A stretch of 64,000 nt of DNA from the NCBI GenBank assembly GCA_035937595.1, contig DASZHS010000001.1, forward strand, positions 1 to 64,000. The letters run 5' to 3'. This DNA is from Palsa-459 sp035937595 (GTDB taxonomy: Bacteria > Actinomycetota > Acidimicrobiia > Acidimicrobiales > RAAP-2). Shown piece by piece: positions 49,377 through 60,170 of this stretch (positions within the stretch are counted from its first letter, which is position 1; every line of letters begins with the position of its first letter). The notes beneath the pieces are model-generated. The model was not told the origin of the DNA and did no database searches. It saw only the letters and a program-made list of their open reading frames with translations. The translations under genes and the position numbers were made by a program.

Positions 49377-50470
49377 TGGCCGAGCGAGCGTGGTTCGAGG
49401 AGGACTACTACAAGGCGCTCGGCGTACCCTCGACGGCGACGGACAAGGAGATCACCAAGGCCTACCGCAAGCTCGCGAAGGCCCACCACCCCGACACGAA
49501 CCCCGGCTCCGAGGAGCGGTTCAAGGAGGTCTCCGCCGCCTACGACGTGCTCGGGGACCACGCCAAGCGCCAGGAGTACGACGAGGTCCGACGGCTCGGG
49601 CCGATGGCGGGCGGGTTCGGCGGCGGCGGCGGCGGGTTCCGCGCACCCGGCGGCGCCACCTTCACGATGGGCGACATCGGGGACTTCGGGGACCTGCTTG
49701 GCGGGCTCTTCGGCTCGCGACGCCGCGCGCCCAAGCGGGGGGCCGACGTCGAGACGGCGCTGCACCTGCGCTTCGAGGACGCCGTGCGGGGGGTGACGAC
49801 GTCGGTCAACCTGCCGACCGACGCGCCGTGCCACACGTGCCACGGCTCGGGCGCCGCCCCCGGGACCACGCCGGTCGAGTGCGAGCGCTGCCACGGGCGC
49901 GGCGTGCTCGACGACGACAAGGGCATGTTCTCCCTGTCGACGATCTGCCCGGTGTGCCAGGGGCGCGGCGTGCGCATCGAGACGCCGTGCCCCACCTGCC
50001 ACGGCTCGGGGCGCGAGGCTTCGAGCCGCTCGGTGAAGGTGCGGATACCCCCGGGTGTCGAGGGCGGGCAGCGCATCCGGGTGCGGGGCAAGGGCCAGCC
50101 CGGACAGCAGGGGGCGCCGGCCGGCGACCTCTACGTCGTCGTCCACGTCTCGCGCGACCCGCGATTCGGCCGCAAGGGCCGCAACCTCACGACGCACGTG
50201 CCGGTCAGCTTCGCCGACGCCACGCTCGGGACGACGGCCGTCGTCGACACGCTCGACGCCCCGGTCACCGTGCGCGTCCCGCCCGGCACCTCGCCCGGGA
50301 CCACCATGCGCCTCCGTGGCCGCGGCGTGCCGGCACACGGGAAGACCGCCGCCGGTGACCTGCTCGTGACGATCGACGTGACGGTCCCGACCGACCTCAC
50401 CGACGAGCAGCGCGCGGCGGTCCAGGAGATGGCGAAGACGCTCGAGGGCGTGACGGAGGAGCGATCGTGA
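49376..50470 (+). CDS. dnaJ: Chaperone DnaJ (Hsp40)
   Basis: Stimulates DnaK ATPase and delivers substrates, 364 residues. J domain at the N-terminus: DYYKALGVPSTATDKEITKAYRKLAKAHHPDTNPG (cited as AKAHHPDTNPG with the HPD motif). A Gly/Phe-rich stretch (GGFGGGGGGFR) follows, then four zinc motifs CHTCHGSG, CERCHGRG, CPVCQGRG and CPTCHGSG, and the beta-rich C-terminal domain with GQRIRVRGKGQPG and VRVPPGTSPGTTMRLRGRG. The ATG overlaps grpE by one base, and its stop overlaps hspR (GTGA). Confidence 0.97.
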   Translation: MAERAWFEEDYYKALGVPSTATDKEITKAYRKLAKAHHPDTNPGSEERFKEVSAAYDVLGDHAKRQEYDEVRRLGPMAGGFGGGGGGFRAPGGATFTMGDIGDFGDLLGGLFGSRRRAPKRGADVETALHLRFEDAVRGVTTSVNLPTDAPCHTCHGSGAAPGTTPVECERCHGRGVLDDDKGMFSLSTICPVCQGRGVRIETPCPTCHGSGREASSRSVKVRIPPGVEGGQRIRVRGKGQPGQQGAPAGDLYVVVHVSRDPRFGRKGRNLTTHVPVSFADATLGTTAVVDTLDAPVTVRVPPGTSPGTTMRLRGRGVPAHGKTAAGDLLVTIDVTVPTDLTDEQRAAVQEMAKTLEGVTEERS

Positions 50471-50906
50471 CGACGCGAGCCACACGGGGGAAGGCGGCGG
50501 GACCCGCACGCGGCGGCGGGCACGGCGACGAGGGCGCCCACGCCGTCTACGTGATCTCGGTCGCGGCGCGCCTCGTCGGCATGCACCCCCAGACGCTGCG
50601 CAACTACGAGCGGACGGGACTCCTCGACCCCTCGCGCACGAGGGGCGGCTCGCGCCGCTTCTCGGAGGCCGACCTCGACCAGCTGCGCCGCATCCACCAG
50701 CTGACGAGCGACGGCCACAACCTCGAGGGCGTGCGGCGGATCCTCGAGCTCGAGCGCGAGCTCGACGCGCTGCGCGACGAGCTCGACGCGCTGCGCGCCT
50801 CGGTGGCGCGCAGCGTCGAGGAGACCCACCGCGCCTATCGCCGCGACCTCGTGCCGCTGCGCCAGGCGGCGGTCGTCTGGCGCGCCGCGCCGAGGGGGAC
50901 CGACCG

Positions 50907-50910
<4 letters not shown>
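50467..50910 (+). CDS. hspR: Heat-shock repressor HspR (MerR family)
   Basis: Represses the operon by binding HAIR operators, with DnaK as co-repressor in Streptomyces. The 147-residue protein has a Gly/Ala-rich N-terminal arm, then the MerR-type DNA-binding domain YVISVAARLVGMHPQTLRNYERTGLLDPSRTRGGSRRFSEADLDQLRRI (cited as GMHPQTLRNYERTGLL and SRRFSEADLDQL). A coiled coil (RRILELERELDALRDELDALR) and a hydrophobic, Arg-rich C-terminus follow. GTG start overlaps dnaJ; its stop overlaps clpB (ATGA). Confidence 0.94.
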
Positions 50911-53402
<2,492 letters not shown>

Positions 53403-53435
53403 CGCGGTCGTCGACGTCGCGCCGCGCGGGCCGCG

Positions 53436-53455
53436 GCGCCACCGCCCGATGGCGC
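53436..53455 (+). terminator. Hairpin after clpB
   Basis: GCGCCA (53436-53441) and TGGCGC (53450-53455) form a 6-bp stem with an 8-nt loop, 34 bp after the clpB stop. No U-run follows. It separates the heat-shock operon from the ABC operon and may be a partial terminator. Confidence 0.35.
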
Positions 53456-53476
53456 AGGGCCGACCCCGGCGAGACC

Positions 53477-53488
53477 TAGCCTGACCCG
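53477..53488 (+). promoter_or_regulatory. -10 box of ABC operon, 6 nt before an ATC codon
   Basis: TAGCCT (53477-53482) is followed by six bases and then ATC at 53489 in the frame of the ATPase. TAG of this box is also an in-frame stop, so the coding region cannot extend further upstream. Confidence 0.55.
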
Positions 53489-54385
53489 ATCGCGGCGCTG
53501 CTCGAGCTCGAGGGTCTCACGCGCCGCTACGGAGCGGTGACCGCGCTCGACGGGCTCACCTTCTCGGTCCCGGCGGGCCGCGTCGTCGGGTTCCTCGGGC
53601 CGAACGGTGCCGGCAAGACGACCACGATGCGCGCGATCTTCGGGCTCACGGACCTCGACGCAGGGTCGGTCCGCTGGCAGGGCGCGCCCGTCGACCAGGC
53701 CGCACGGCGCCGGTTCGGCTACATGCCCGAGGAGCGCGGGCTGTACCCCACGATGCACGTGGCCGAGCAGGTCACCTACCTCGCCCGGCTCCACGGGCTC
53801 GACCCGGTGGCGGCGGGGGCCGCGACCACGACGTGGCTCGAGCGCCTCGGGATCGCCGAGCGCGCCGGCGACAAGGTCGAGAGCCTGTCCCACGGCAACC
53901 AGCAGCGGGTGCAGCTCGCCGCGGCGCTCGCGCACGATCCCGAGCTCCTGGTCCTCGACGAGCCGCTCGCGGGCCTCGACCCGACCGGGATCGACGCCAT
54001 CTCCCAGGTGCTCGTCGAGCAGGCGCACCGCGGCTGCTGCGTCCTGCTCTCGAGCCACCAGCTGGACCTCGTCGAGGACCTGTGCGAGTCGGTCACGATC
54101 ATCGACCACGGCAGGGTCGTCGTCGCGGGCGACGTGGACGTCCTCGCGGAGAGCGGGCCGCGCCGGCTCCTCGTCCGCGTCGAGGGCGACCGCGCCGGTG
54201 CCTGGGCGCGCGGGCTCCCCGGCGTCCGGGTCTCCGAGAGCGACGGGGGCGCGATCCGCCTCGTGCTCGACGACGACGTCGACAGCGACGACGTGCTCCG
54301 AGCGGCGATGGGCGCGGGGCGGGTGACGGCGTTCTCCTTCGAGCGCCGCCGGCTCTCCGAGGTGTTCCGCGAGGCGCTCGGATGA
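53489..54385 (+). CDS. ABC-2 type transporter ATPase, probable non-canonical start
   Basis: ATP-binding subunit of an exporter. From ATC 53489 the protein is 298 residues: LLELEGLTRRYGAVTALDGLTF with A-loop Tyr, Walker A GPNGAGKTTTMRAIFGL, signature LSHGNQQRV, Walker B LLVLDEPLAGLDPTG and H-loop LSSHQLDLVEDL. The first ATG/GTG in frame is GTG 53537, which would remove strand 1 and the A-loop Tyr; an in-frame stop lies at 53477. The true start is therefore ATC 53489 (at the leaderless position) or CTG 53498, unless a base is wrong. It overlaps the permease start by 4 bp. Resembles NatA/drug exporters. Confidence 0.85.
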   Translation: MAALLELEGLTRRYGAVTALDGLTFSVPAGRVVGFLGPNGAGKTTTMRAIFGLTDLDAGSVRWQGAPVDQAARRRFGYMPEERGLYPTMHVAEQVTYLARLHGLDPVAAGAATTTWLERLGIAERAGDKVESLSHGNQQRVQLAAALAHDPELLVLDEPLAGLDPTGIDAISQVLVEQAHRGCCVLLSSHQLDLVEDLCESVTIIDHGRVVVAGDVDVLAESGPRRLLVRVEGDRAGAWARGLPGVRVSESDGGAIRLVLDDDVDSDDVLRAAMGAGRVTAFSFERRRLSEVFREALG

Positions 54386-55677
54386 CCCTCGCGATCGTGG
54401 TCGGATGCGCGGCCGTCCTCGTCGCGCTGCGGTACTGGCGGCGAGCGCGGCGGAGCGGCGCGCACCACGACCCCTGGCGGGTCGGTGCGCGGTCGATCGA
54501 CCTGCACGGCGCCCCGCTCGTGGCGGCACGCGAGCTCCGCGAGCGCGTGCGGGGGCGGCCGTTCCGGATCGGGACGGCGCTCATCCTCCTCGCGGTCGCG
54601 GCCGCCATCGTGATCCCGATCCTCACCCGTGGGACGCCGACACCCACCCAGGTGGGCATCGTCGGGCCCGCGACCCCGCAGCTGCGCGCCGCGATCCACA
54701 CCGCGGCCGCCGGCGTCGGGACCTCCGTGCACGTCGTCGTAGAGCCGAGCGCGTCGGCGGCGCGCGACGCCCTCGAGCGCGGCCGCCTCGACGTCGCGCT
54801 CCTCGGCGACCGAGCCGTCGTCGTGGCGACGCTCGATCCCACGGGTGCCTCGTCGAGCACCCAGCTCGCGACGGCGCTCGCCGGCGTCCTGGGTGTGCAC
54901 GCCGCCTACCGGGCGGCCGGGCTCTCCCCGGCCCAGATCGCTCGGCTCGCGGGTGCGAAGCCCATCACGATCCTGAGCCTGCAGCCGGCCACGAAGCCCC
55001 ACAACGCGGGGAGCTCGGTCATCGGGGTGATCCTCGTCTTCTTGATGCTCACCCAGTACAACACCTGGATCCTGCTCGGGGTCATGGAGGAGAAGTCGAG
55101 CCGCGTCGTGGAGGTGCTGCTCGCGACGGTGCGGCCGATCCAGCTCCTCGCGGGCAAGGTGTTCGGCATCGGCCTCGTCGCGCTCGGCCAGGCGACGCTG
55201 ATCGTCTCGTTCGCCCTGGTCCTCGGTGCGATCGTGGGCTCGAACCTCCTCCACGGGGCGGCCCCGATCGAGCTCGCGGCCGCGCTCCTCTGGCTCGTGC
55301 TCGGCTACGGCTTCTACTGCTGGGCCTACGCCGCGGCGGCGTCGATGGCCGAGCGCCAGGACCAGATCCAGTCCGTCGCGCTCCCCTTGTCCATCCCGAT
55401 CCTCATCGGCTACGTCTTCTCGCTGACGGTGGCGGGCTCGGGGAACGCCTCACCGTTCTTCAAGGTCCTCGCCTACCTCCCGCCGACCGCACCGTTCGCG
55501 ATGCCCGTCCTCGTCGGGCTCGACCAGGTCTCGATCCTCGGGTTCGCCACCTCGGTCGTCATCAGCCTCCTCTGCACCGTCGGCGTCGCACGGCTGGCGG
55601 CCGTCGTGTACCGCCGCGCGATCCTGCGCACCGGATCAAAGGTGCGACTGCGCGACGTCCTGCGGACCGCGCACTAG
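54382..55677 (+). CDS. ABC-2 type permease, NatB-like
   Basis: Membrane subunit of 431 residues for the preceding ATPase. After a short N-terminal helix (TLAIVVGCAAVLVALRYW) comes VAARELRERVRGRPFRIGTALILLAVAAAIVIPIL, then an extracellular domain of about 130 residues and five or six helices, beginning GSSVIGVILVFLMLTQYNTWILLGVMEEKSSRVVEVLLATVRPIQLLAGKVFG (cited as GVMEEKSSRVVEVLLATVRP). This EEKxxRxxEVLLxxVxPxQLLxGK motif is the ABC-2/NatB hallmark. The start overlaps the ATPase stop (ATGA). Substrate unknown; sodium or drug export is typical. Confidence 0.9.
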   Translation: MTLAIVVGCAAVLVALRYWRRARRSGAHHDPWRVGARSIDLHGAPLVAARELRERVRGRPFRIGTALILLAVAAAIVIPILTRGTPTPTQVGIVGPATPQLRAAIHTAAAGVGTSVHVVVEPSASAARDALERGRLDVALLGDRAVVVATLDPTGASSSTQLATALAGVLGVHAAYRAAGLSPAQIARLAGAKPITILSLQPATKPHNAGSSVIGVILVFLMLTQYNTWILLGVMEEKSSRVVEVLLATVRPIQLLAGKVFGIGLVALGQATLIVSFALVLGAIVGSNLLHGAAPIELAAALLWLVLGYGFYCWAYAAAASMAERQDQIQSVALPLSIPILIGYVFSLTVAGSGNASPFFKVLAYLPPTAPFAMPVLVGLDQVSILGFATSVVISLLCTVGVARLAAVVYRRAILRTGSKVRLRDVLRTAH

Positions 55678-55688
55678 CGGCCTCGCCG

Positions 55689-56207
55689 CTACCAGCCGAC
55701 GGTGCCGTCGACGAGCTCGCGCAGGAAGTCCGCGTGCCCGTTGTGCCGCGCGTACTCCTCGATCATGTGGACGTAGATCCACCGCAGGGTGCACGGGCGG
55801 CCGTCGCGCAGCCCGGCGTCGTCGAGCTGCTTGTGCGAGGCGCTCGTCCGCGCCGCGTTGCAGGCGCCGCGCCACATCTCGAGGTCGTCCTCCCAGACCG
55901 CGTCGTCGAGCGGCACGAGCGCGGCGTCGCCGGCCCCCGGCGTCGCGAAGTAGCGGGGCGTCTCGGGCTCGCGGAGCAGCACGCGGACGAACCAGCTCCG
56001 CTCGACCTCCGCCATATGGCGGACGAGCCCGTGCAGCGAGAGGCTCGACGTCGGGATCGCGCGGCGCTTGCGCTGCTCGTCGCTGAGCCCCTCGCACTTC
56101 ATGAGCAGCGTCACCCGGTGGAACTCGAGCCACTCCTCGAGCATCTGGCGCTCCGGGAGGTCGTAGGGCGGCTCGTGGCGCCGCGGGTCCACCAGCTCCT
56201 CGACCAT
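55689..56207 (-). CDS. DinB-family protein (DUF664)
   Basis: Four-helix-bundle protein of 172 residues, predicted metal-dependent, thiol-linked enzyme of unknown substrate. Diagnostic blocks are MLEEWLEFHRVTLLMKCEGLSDEQRKRR, SLSLHGLVRHMAEVERSWF (first His ligands), and RWIYVHMIEEYARHNGHADFLRELVDG (cited as HMIEEYARHNGHADFLRE, the family ending with two more His). AGGAGGA precedes the ATG. It is on the minus strand between the ABC operon and purA and ends 11 bp from the permease stop. Actinobacteria often hold many copies. Confidence 0.88.
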   Translation of the reverse strand: MVEELVDPRRHEPPYDLPERQMLEEWLEFHRVTLLMKCEGLSDEQRKRRAIPTSSLSLHGLVRHMAEVERSWFVRVLLREPETPRYFATPGAGDAALVPLDDAVWEDDLEMWRGACNAARTSASHKQLDDAGLRDGRPCTLRWIYVHMIEEYARHNGHADFLRELVDGTVGW

Positions 56208-56302
56208 CGCTCCTCCTCGCCGGCGCGTCGTCGACGCTCGTCCGTACCGGCGGGCTGGCGCGACGACGCGTCGCGCCACCCAGGTCGACGCGACCTCGCC
56301 GG

Positions 56303-56341
56303 TAGGATTGGTCGTCAGCAACCGCGGAGGGTCATCCGTTG
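56303..56341 (+). promoter_or_regulatory. purA operon promoter, ribosome site and TTG start
   Basis: TAGGAT (56303-56308) is the likely -10 box. GGAGGG (56326-56331) lies 7 nt before the TTG at 56339, which is the only start giving the normal PurA N-terminus. No purine riboswitch or PurR-like site is visible. Confidence 0.6.
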
Positions 56342-57616
56342 CCAGCAACCGTCGTGGTCGGCACCCAGTGGGGTGACGAGGGCAAGGGGAAGCTCACCGA
56401 CCTGCTCTCCAAGGAGATGGACGTCGTCGTCCGCTACCAGGGCGGGCACAACGCGGGCCACCGCATCGTCGTCGACGGCGAGGCGTTCGCGCTCCAGCTC
56501 GTCCCCTCCGGCGTGCTGTACCCGGCCGTGACCCCCGTGATCGGCAACGGCGTGGTCGTCGACCCTCAGGTCCTGCTCGCCGAGGTCGACGCGCTCGAGG
56601 CGAGGGGCATCGACACCTCGCACCTGCTCGTCTCGGGCAACGCGCACCTGATCATGCCCTACCACCAAGAGCTCGACCGGGTGACCGAGCGGTTCTTGGG
56701 GCGCAACGCGCTCGGCACGACGAAGCGCGGCATCGGTCCCGCCTACGCCGACAAGGCGGCCCGCGTCGGGCTGCGCGTCCAGGACCTCCTCGACGCGAAG
56801 ATTTTCCGCCAGAAGCTCGAGGTCGTCCTCAAGGAGAAGAACGGCGTCCTCTCGCGCGTGTACAACCGGCTCCCCATGTCGGCGGACGAGATCGCCGCGG
56901 CCTACCTCGACGTCTACGCCCCGAGGATCGCGCCCATGATCGCCGACACCGTCGGGTTCCTCCACGACCAGCTCGCCGCAGGGCGTCACGTGCTGCTCGA
57001 GGGCGCCCAGGCGACCTTCCTCGACCTCGACCACGGGACCTACCCCTTCGTCACGTCGTCGAACCCGGTCGCCGGCGGCGCGTGCACCGGCTCGGGGATC
57101 GGCCCGCGCGACATCTCGAGGGTCATCGGGATCGCGAAGGCCTACGTGACACGAGTGGGTGCGGGGCCGTTCCCGACCGAGCTCACCGACGACGTGGGCG
57201 ACCTGCTCGTCGAGCGCGGCCACGAGTTCGGGACCAACACGGGGCGCCGCCGGCGCTGCGGGTGGTTCGACGTCCCGATGGCGCGCCAGGCCGCACGGCT
57301 CAACTCGCTGTCGGACATCGCGCTCACCAAGCTCGACGTGCTCGACGCGCTCGAGTCGGTGAAGGTCTGCGTCGCCTACGAGGCCGACGGGAAGCGCTAC
57401 GACTACCCGCCGTACCACCAGTCGGTGCTGCACGCGGTCACCCCGGTCTACGAGGAGCTCGAGGGGTGGCGCGAGGACCTGACCGCCTGCACGTCGTTCG
57501 ACGAGATGCCCGCGGCCGCGCGGGACTACGTCGCGTTCCTCGCCACGTGCACGGGCGTGCCGATCCACGTCGTGGGCGTCGGGCCCGGCCGCGAGCAGTT
57601 CGTCGCCGTGCCGTGA
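56339..57616 (+). CDS. purA: Adenylosuccinate synthetase
   Basis: GTP-dependent first step from IMP to AMP; 425 residues. Begins PATVVVGTQWGDEGKGKLTD (the P-loop-like GDEGKGK), then RYQGGHNAGH, GRNALGTTKRGIGPAYADKAAR (cited as GTTKRGIGPAYADK), HVLLEGAQATFLDLDHGTYPFVTSS (cited as LLEGAQATFLDLDHGTYPF) and CTGSGIGPRD. Start is TTG. Opens the operon purA-purD-purB-purC-purS-purQ in which each start overlaps the previous stop by 4 bp. The grouping joins AMP-branch and IMP-pathway genes. Confidence 0.97.
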   Translation: MPATVVVGTQWGDEGKGKLTDLLSKEMDVVVRYQGGHNAGHRIVVDGEAFALQLVPSGVLYPAVTPVIGNGVVVDPQVLLAEVDALEARGIDTSHLLVSGNAHLIMPYHQELDRVTERFLGRNALGTTKRGIGPAYADKAARVGLRVQDLLDAKIFRQKLEVVLKEKNGVLSRVYNRLPMSADEIAAAYLDVYAPRIAPMIADTVGFLHDQLAAGRHVLLEGAQATFLDLDHGTYPFVTSSNPVAGGACTGSGIGPRDISRVIGIAKAYVTRVGAGPFPTELTDDVGDLLVERGHEFGTNTGRRRRCGWFDVPMARQAARLNSLSDIALTKLDVLDALESVKVCVAYEADGKRYDYPPYHQSVLHAVTPVYEELEGWREDLTACTSFDEMPAAARDYVAFLATCTGVPIHVVGVGPGREQFVAVP

Positions 57617-58869
57617 GCCGCCACGCCTGCGTGGTCGGCGCCGGTGCCCGCGAGCACGCCCTCGCCCTCGCGCTCTCGCGCACCGCGGACGTCTCGGTCG
57701 CCCCGGGTGCCGACGCGATGCGCGCCCCGCGCATCACGCCGACGGGCGCGTCGGCGCTCGACGTCGACGCCGACCTCTACGTCGTCGGCCCCGAGGGTCC
57801 CTTGGTCGAGGGGCTGGCCGACGAGCTGCGCGCGCGCGGCCGCCGGGTCGTCGGTCCCGGGCGTGACGGCGCGCGCCTCGAGGGGTCCAAGGCCTTCATG
57901 AAGGAGCTCCTCGACGCCGCCGGCGTCCCGACGGCCCGGTACGGCACGTTCGAGGACCTCGACGACGCGGTCGCGTTCCTGCGAGCGCTCGGCGGGACGG
58001 TCGTCGTCAAGACCGACGGGTTGGCCGGGGGCAAGGGCGTGCTCGTCACCGAGGACCTCGACGCGGCCGCGCGCGACGTCGAGGCCAAGCTGTCCGGCGC
58101 CGCCTTCGGCGCGGCGGGCCGGCGCGTCGTCATCGAGGAGGGGCTCGTGGGCGAGGAGTGCACGCTGCTCGTCCTGGTCGACGGGTCCCGCGCCGTGCCC
58201 CTCGCGCCGGCGCGGGACTACAAGCGGCTCGCCGACGGCGACACCGGGCCCAACACGGGGGGCATGGGGGCCGTCTCGCCCCCCGACGACGTCGACGACG
58301 CGCTCGTGGCGAGGATCATGGCCGACGCCGTCGAGCCGACCCTGAAGGAGCTCACCGCCCGGGGGATCGACTACCGCGGCGTGCTCTACGCAGGGGTGAT
58401 GGTGGACCACGGCGCGCCGAGGGTGCTCGAGTACAACGTGCGGCTCGGCGACCCCGAGGCCGAGGTCGTGCTGCCGCGCTTGGCCGACGACCCCTTCGAC
58501 CTGTTCGAGGCGGTGGCCACCGGCACGCTGAGCACGGCGCCACGCTTCACCTCGGACGCGGCGGTGACCGTCGTGCTGGCCGCGGCGGGCTACCCCGACG
58601 CCGTCGCCAGAGGCGCGCTGATCCGCGGGCTCGCCGAGGACGGGCAGCTCGCCGAGGGACGCGACGGGGTCATCGTCTTCCACGGCGCGACGCGCAAGGA
58701 GCGCGACCACTACGTGACGGACGGCGGCCGCGTCCTCGCCGTCACCGCGCTCGCGCCGACGGTCGCCGCCGCCCGCACCCGCGCGTACGAGGCGGTCGAC
58801 CAGCTCTCCTTCGACGGCTGCCAGGTGCGCCGGGACGTCGCGGGCCCCCCGATCGGGATGTCGTCGTGA
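57613..58869 (+). CDS. purD: Phosphoribosylamine-glycine ligase
   Basis: ATP-grasp enzyme joining glycine to phosphoribosylamine, 418 residues. Seen: VVGAGAREHALALALS, LYVVGPEGPLVEGLADELR, GPGRDGARLEGSKAFMKELL, KTDGLAGGKGV, RDYKRLADGDTGPNTGGMGAVSPP (cited as DGDTGPNTGGMGAVSPP) and LEYNVRLGDPEAEVVLPRL. In the last motif NVRLGDPE differs only slightly from the usual NxRFGDPE (Phe to Leu). GTG start overlaps purA; the stop overlaps purB (GTGA). Confidence 0.96.
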   Translation: MSRHACVVGAGAREHALALALSRTADVSVAPGADAMRAPRITPTGASALDVDADLYVVGPEGPLVEGLADELRARGRRVVGPGRDGARLEGSKAFMKELLDAAGVPTARYGTFEDLDDAVAFLRALGGTVVVKTDGLAGGKGVLVTEDLDAAARDVEAKLSGAAFGAAGRRVVIEEGLVGEECTLLVLVDGSRAVPLAPARDYKRLADGDTGPNTGGMGAVSPPDDVDDALVARIMADAVEPTLKELTARGIDYRGVLYAGVMVDHGAPRVLEYNVRLGDPEAEVVLPRLADDPFDLFEAVATGTLSTAPRFTSDAAVTVVLAAAGYPDAVARGALIRGLAEDGQLAEGRDGVIVFHGATRKERDHYVTDGGRVLAVTALAPTVAAARTRAYEAVDQLSFDGCQVRRDVAGPPIGMSS

Positions 58870-60170
58870 TCCCCCGCTACGCCCCCCCGGACCTCGCCGC
58901 GCTGTTCACCGACGAGGCGAGGTTCGCGGCCATGCTCGAGGTCGAGCTCCTGGCCGCCGAGGCGATGGAGCGCGCCGGTGTCGCACCGCCCGGCGTCGCC
59001 GCGCGCCTGCGCGCGGCCGCCCCGGTCGTCGACGCGGCCTTCGTCGAGGCCGTCGGGCGCCGCGAGGCCGAGACGCGCCACGACACCGCCGCGTTCGTCG
59101 ACGTCGTGCAGGCATCGATGGCCTCCGACGAGTCGTCGTGGCTCCACTACGGCCTCACGTCCTCCGACGTCGTCGACACCGCGCTCGCCCTGCAGCTCAC
59201 GCGTGCGCTCGACGTGCTGGCGGCCGACGCGCGCGGCTTCGTCGCCGTGCTCGCCGCGCGTGCCCGGGCGACGATCGACGTCCCGGTCGCCGGGCGCACC
59301 CACGGGATGTTCGCCGAGCCGACGACCTTCGGCGCCAAGTTCGCGCTCCTCAGCCTCCAGGCCGAGCGCGACCGCGTGCGGCTCGAGCGGTCACGCGAGG
59401 GGATCGCGGTCGCGAAGCTCTCCGGGGCGGTCGGGACGTTCTCGTCGATCGACCCCGCGATCGAGGCCCAGGTCGCCGCGGCGCTCGGGCTCACCCCCGT
59501 CCCGGCGTCCCAGGTGCTCGCCCGCGACCGACACGCCGAGGTCCTCTACGCGTGCGCGGCCGCCGCCACGACGACCGAGGCGCTCGGCACCGAGGTGCGC
59601 CTGCTCTCGCGCAGCGACGTCGGCGAGGTGTCCGAGCCGTTCGCCGAGGGCCAGAAGGGGTCCTCGTCGATGCCGCACAAGCGCAACCCCGTCATCGCCG
59701 AACGGCTGTGCGGCCTCGCGAGGGTCGTGCGCGGCTACCTGGTGCCGGGGCTCGAGGACGTGGCCCTCTGGCACGAGCGCGACATCTCGCACAGCTCCGT
59801 CGAGCGCATCGTGCTCCCGGACGCGATCCAGCTCACCGGGTTCCTGCTCCGCAGCGCGACCGCGCTCGCCGCGGGCCTCGTGGTCCACGCGGAGCGCGCG
59901 CGAGAGAACCTGGAGGACGCGAGCCTCGGGCTCGTCTTCTCGCAGTCCGTGCTCCTCGCCCTCGTCGACCACGGCCGCTCGCGCGACGACGCCTACCGGG
60001 TCGTCCAGCGCGCCGCCGCCAAGGCCGCCTCCACGCGCACGCCGTTCCGCAAGGTGCTGGAGGCCGACGAGAGCGTCGGCCTCGACCAGGCGGCCCTCGA
60101 CGCCGCGTTCGACCTCGGCCGCGTGCTCCGGCACCGGACGAGGTTCCTCGACGCGATCGACGGGCTGTGA
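58866..60170 (+). CDS. purB: Adenylosuccinate lyase
   Basis: Cleaves adenylosuccinate to AMP and SAICAR to AICAR, serving both the AMP branch and IMP synthesis; 434 residues. Begins VIPRYAPPDLAALFTDEARF; has RHDTAAFVDVV, WLHYGLTSSDVVDTALALQL (cited as HYGLTSSDVVDTAL), PVAGRTHGMFAEPTTFG and the lyase signature GQKGSSSMPHKRNPV with the catalytic Ser loop. GTG start overlaps purD by 4 bp; stop overlaps purC. Confidence 0.96.
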   Translation: MIPRYAPPDLAALFTDEARFAAMLEVELLAAEAMERAGVAPPGVAARLRAAAPVVDAAFVEAVGRREAETRHDTAAFVDVVQASMASDESSWLHYGLTSSDVVDTALALQLTRALDVLAADARGFVAVLAARARATIDVPVAGRTHGMFAEPTTFGAKFALLSLQAERDRVRLERSREGIAVAKLSGAVGTFSSIDPAIEAQVAAALGLTPVPASQVLARDRHAEVLYACAAAATTTEALGTEVRLLSRSDVGEVSEPFAEGQKGSSSMPHKRNPVIAERLCGLARVVRGYLVPGLEDVALWHERDISHSSVERIVLPDAIQLTGFLLRSATALAAGLVVHAERARENLEDASLGLVFSQSVLLALVDHGRSRDDAYRVVQRAAAKAASTRTPFRKVLEADESVGLDQAALDAAFDLGRVLRHRTRFLDAIDGL

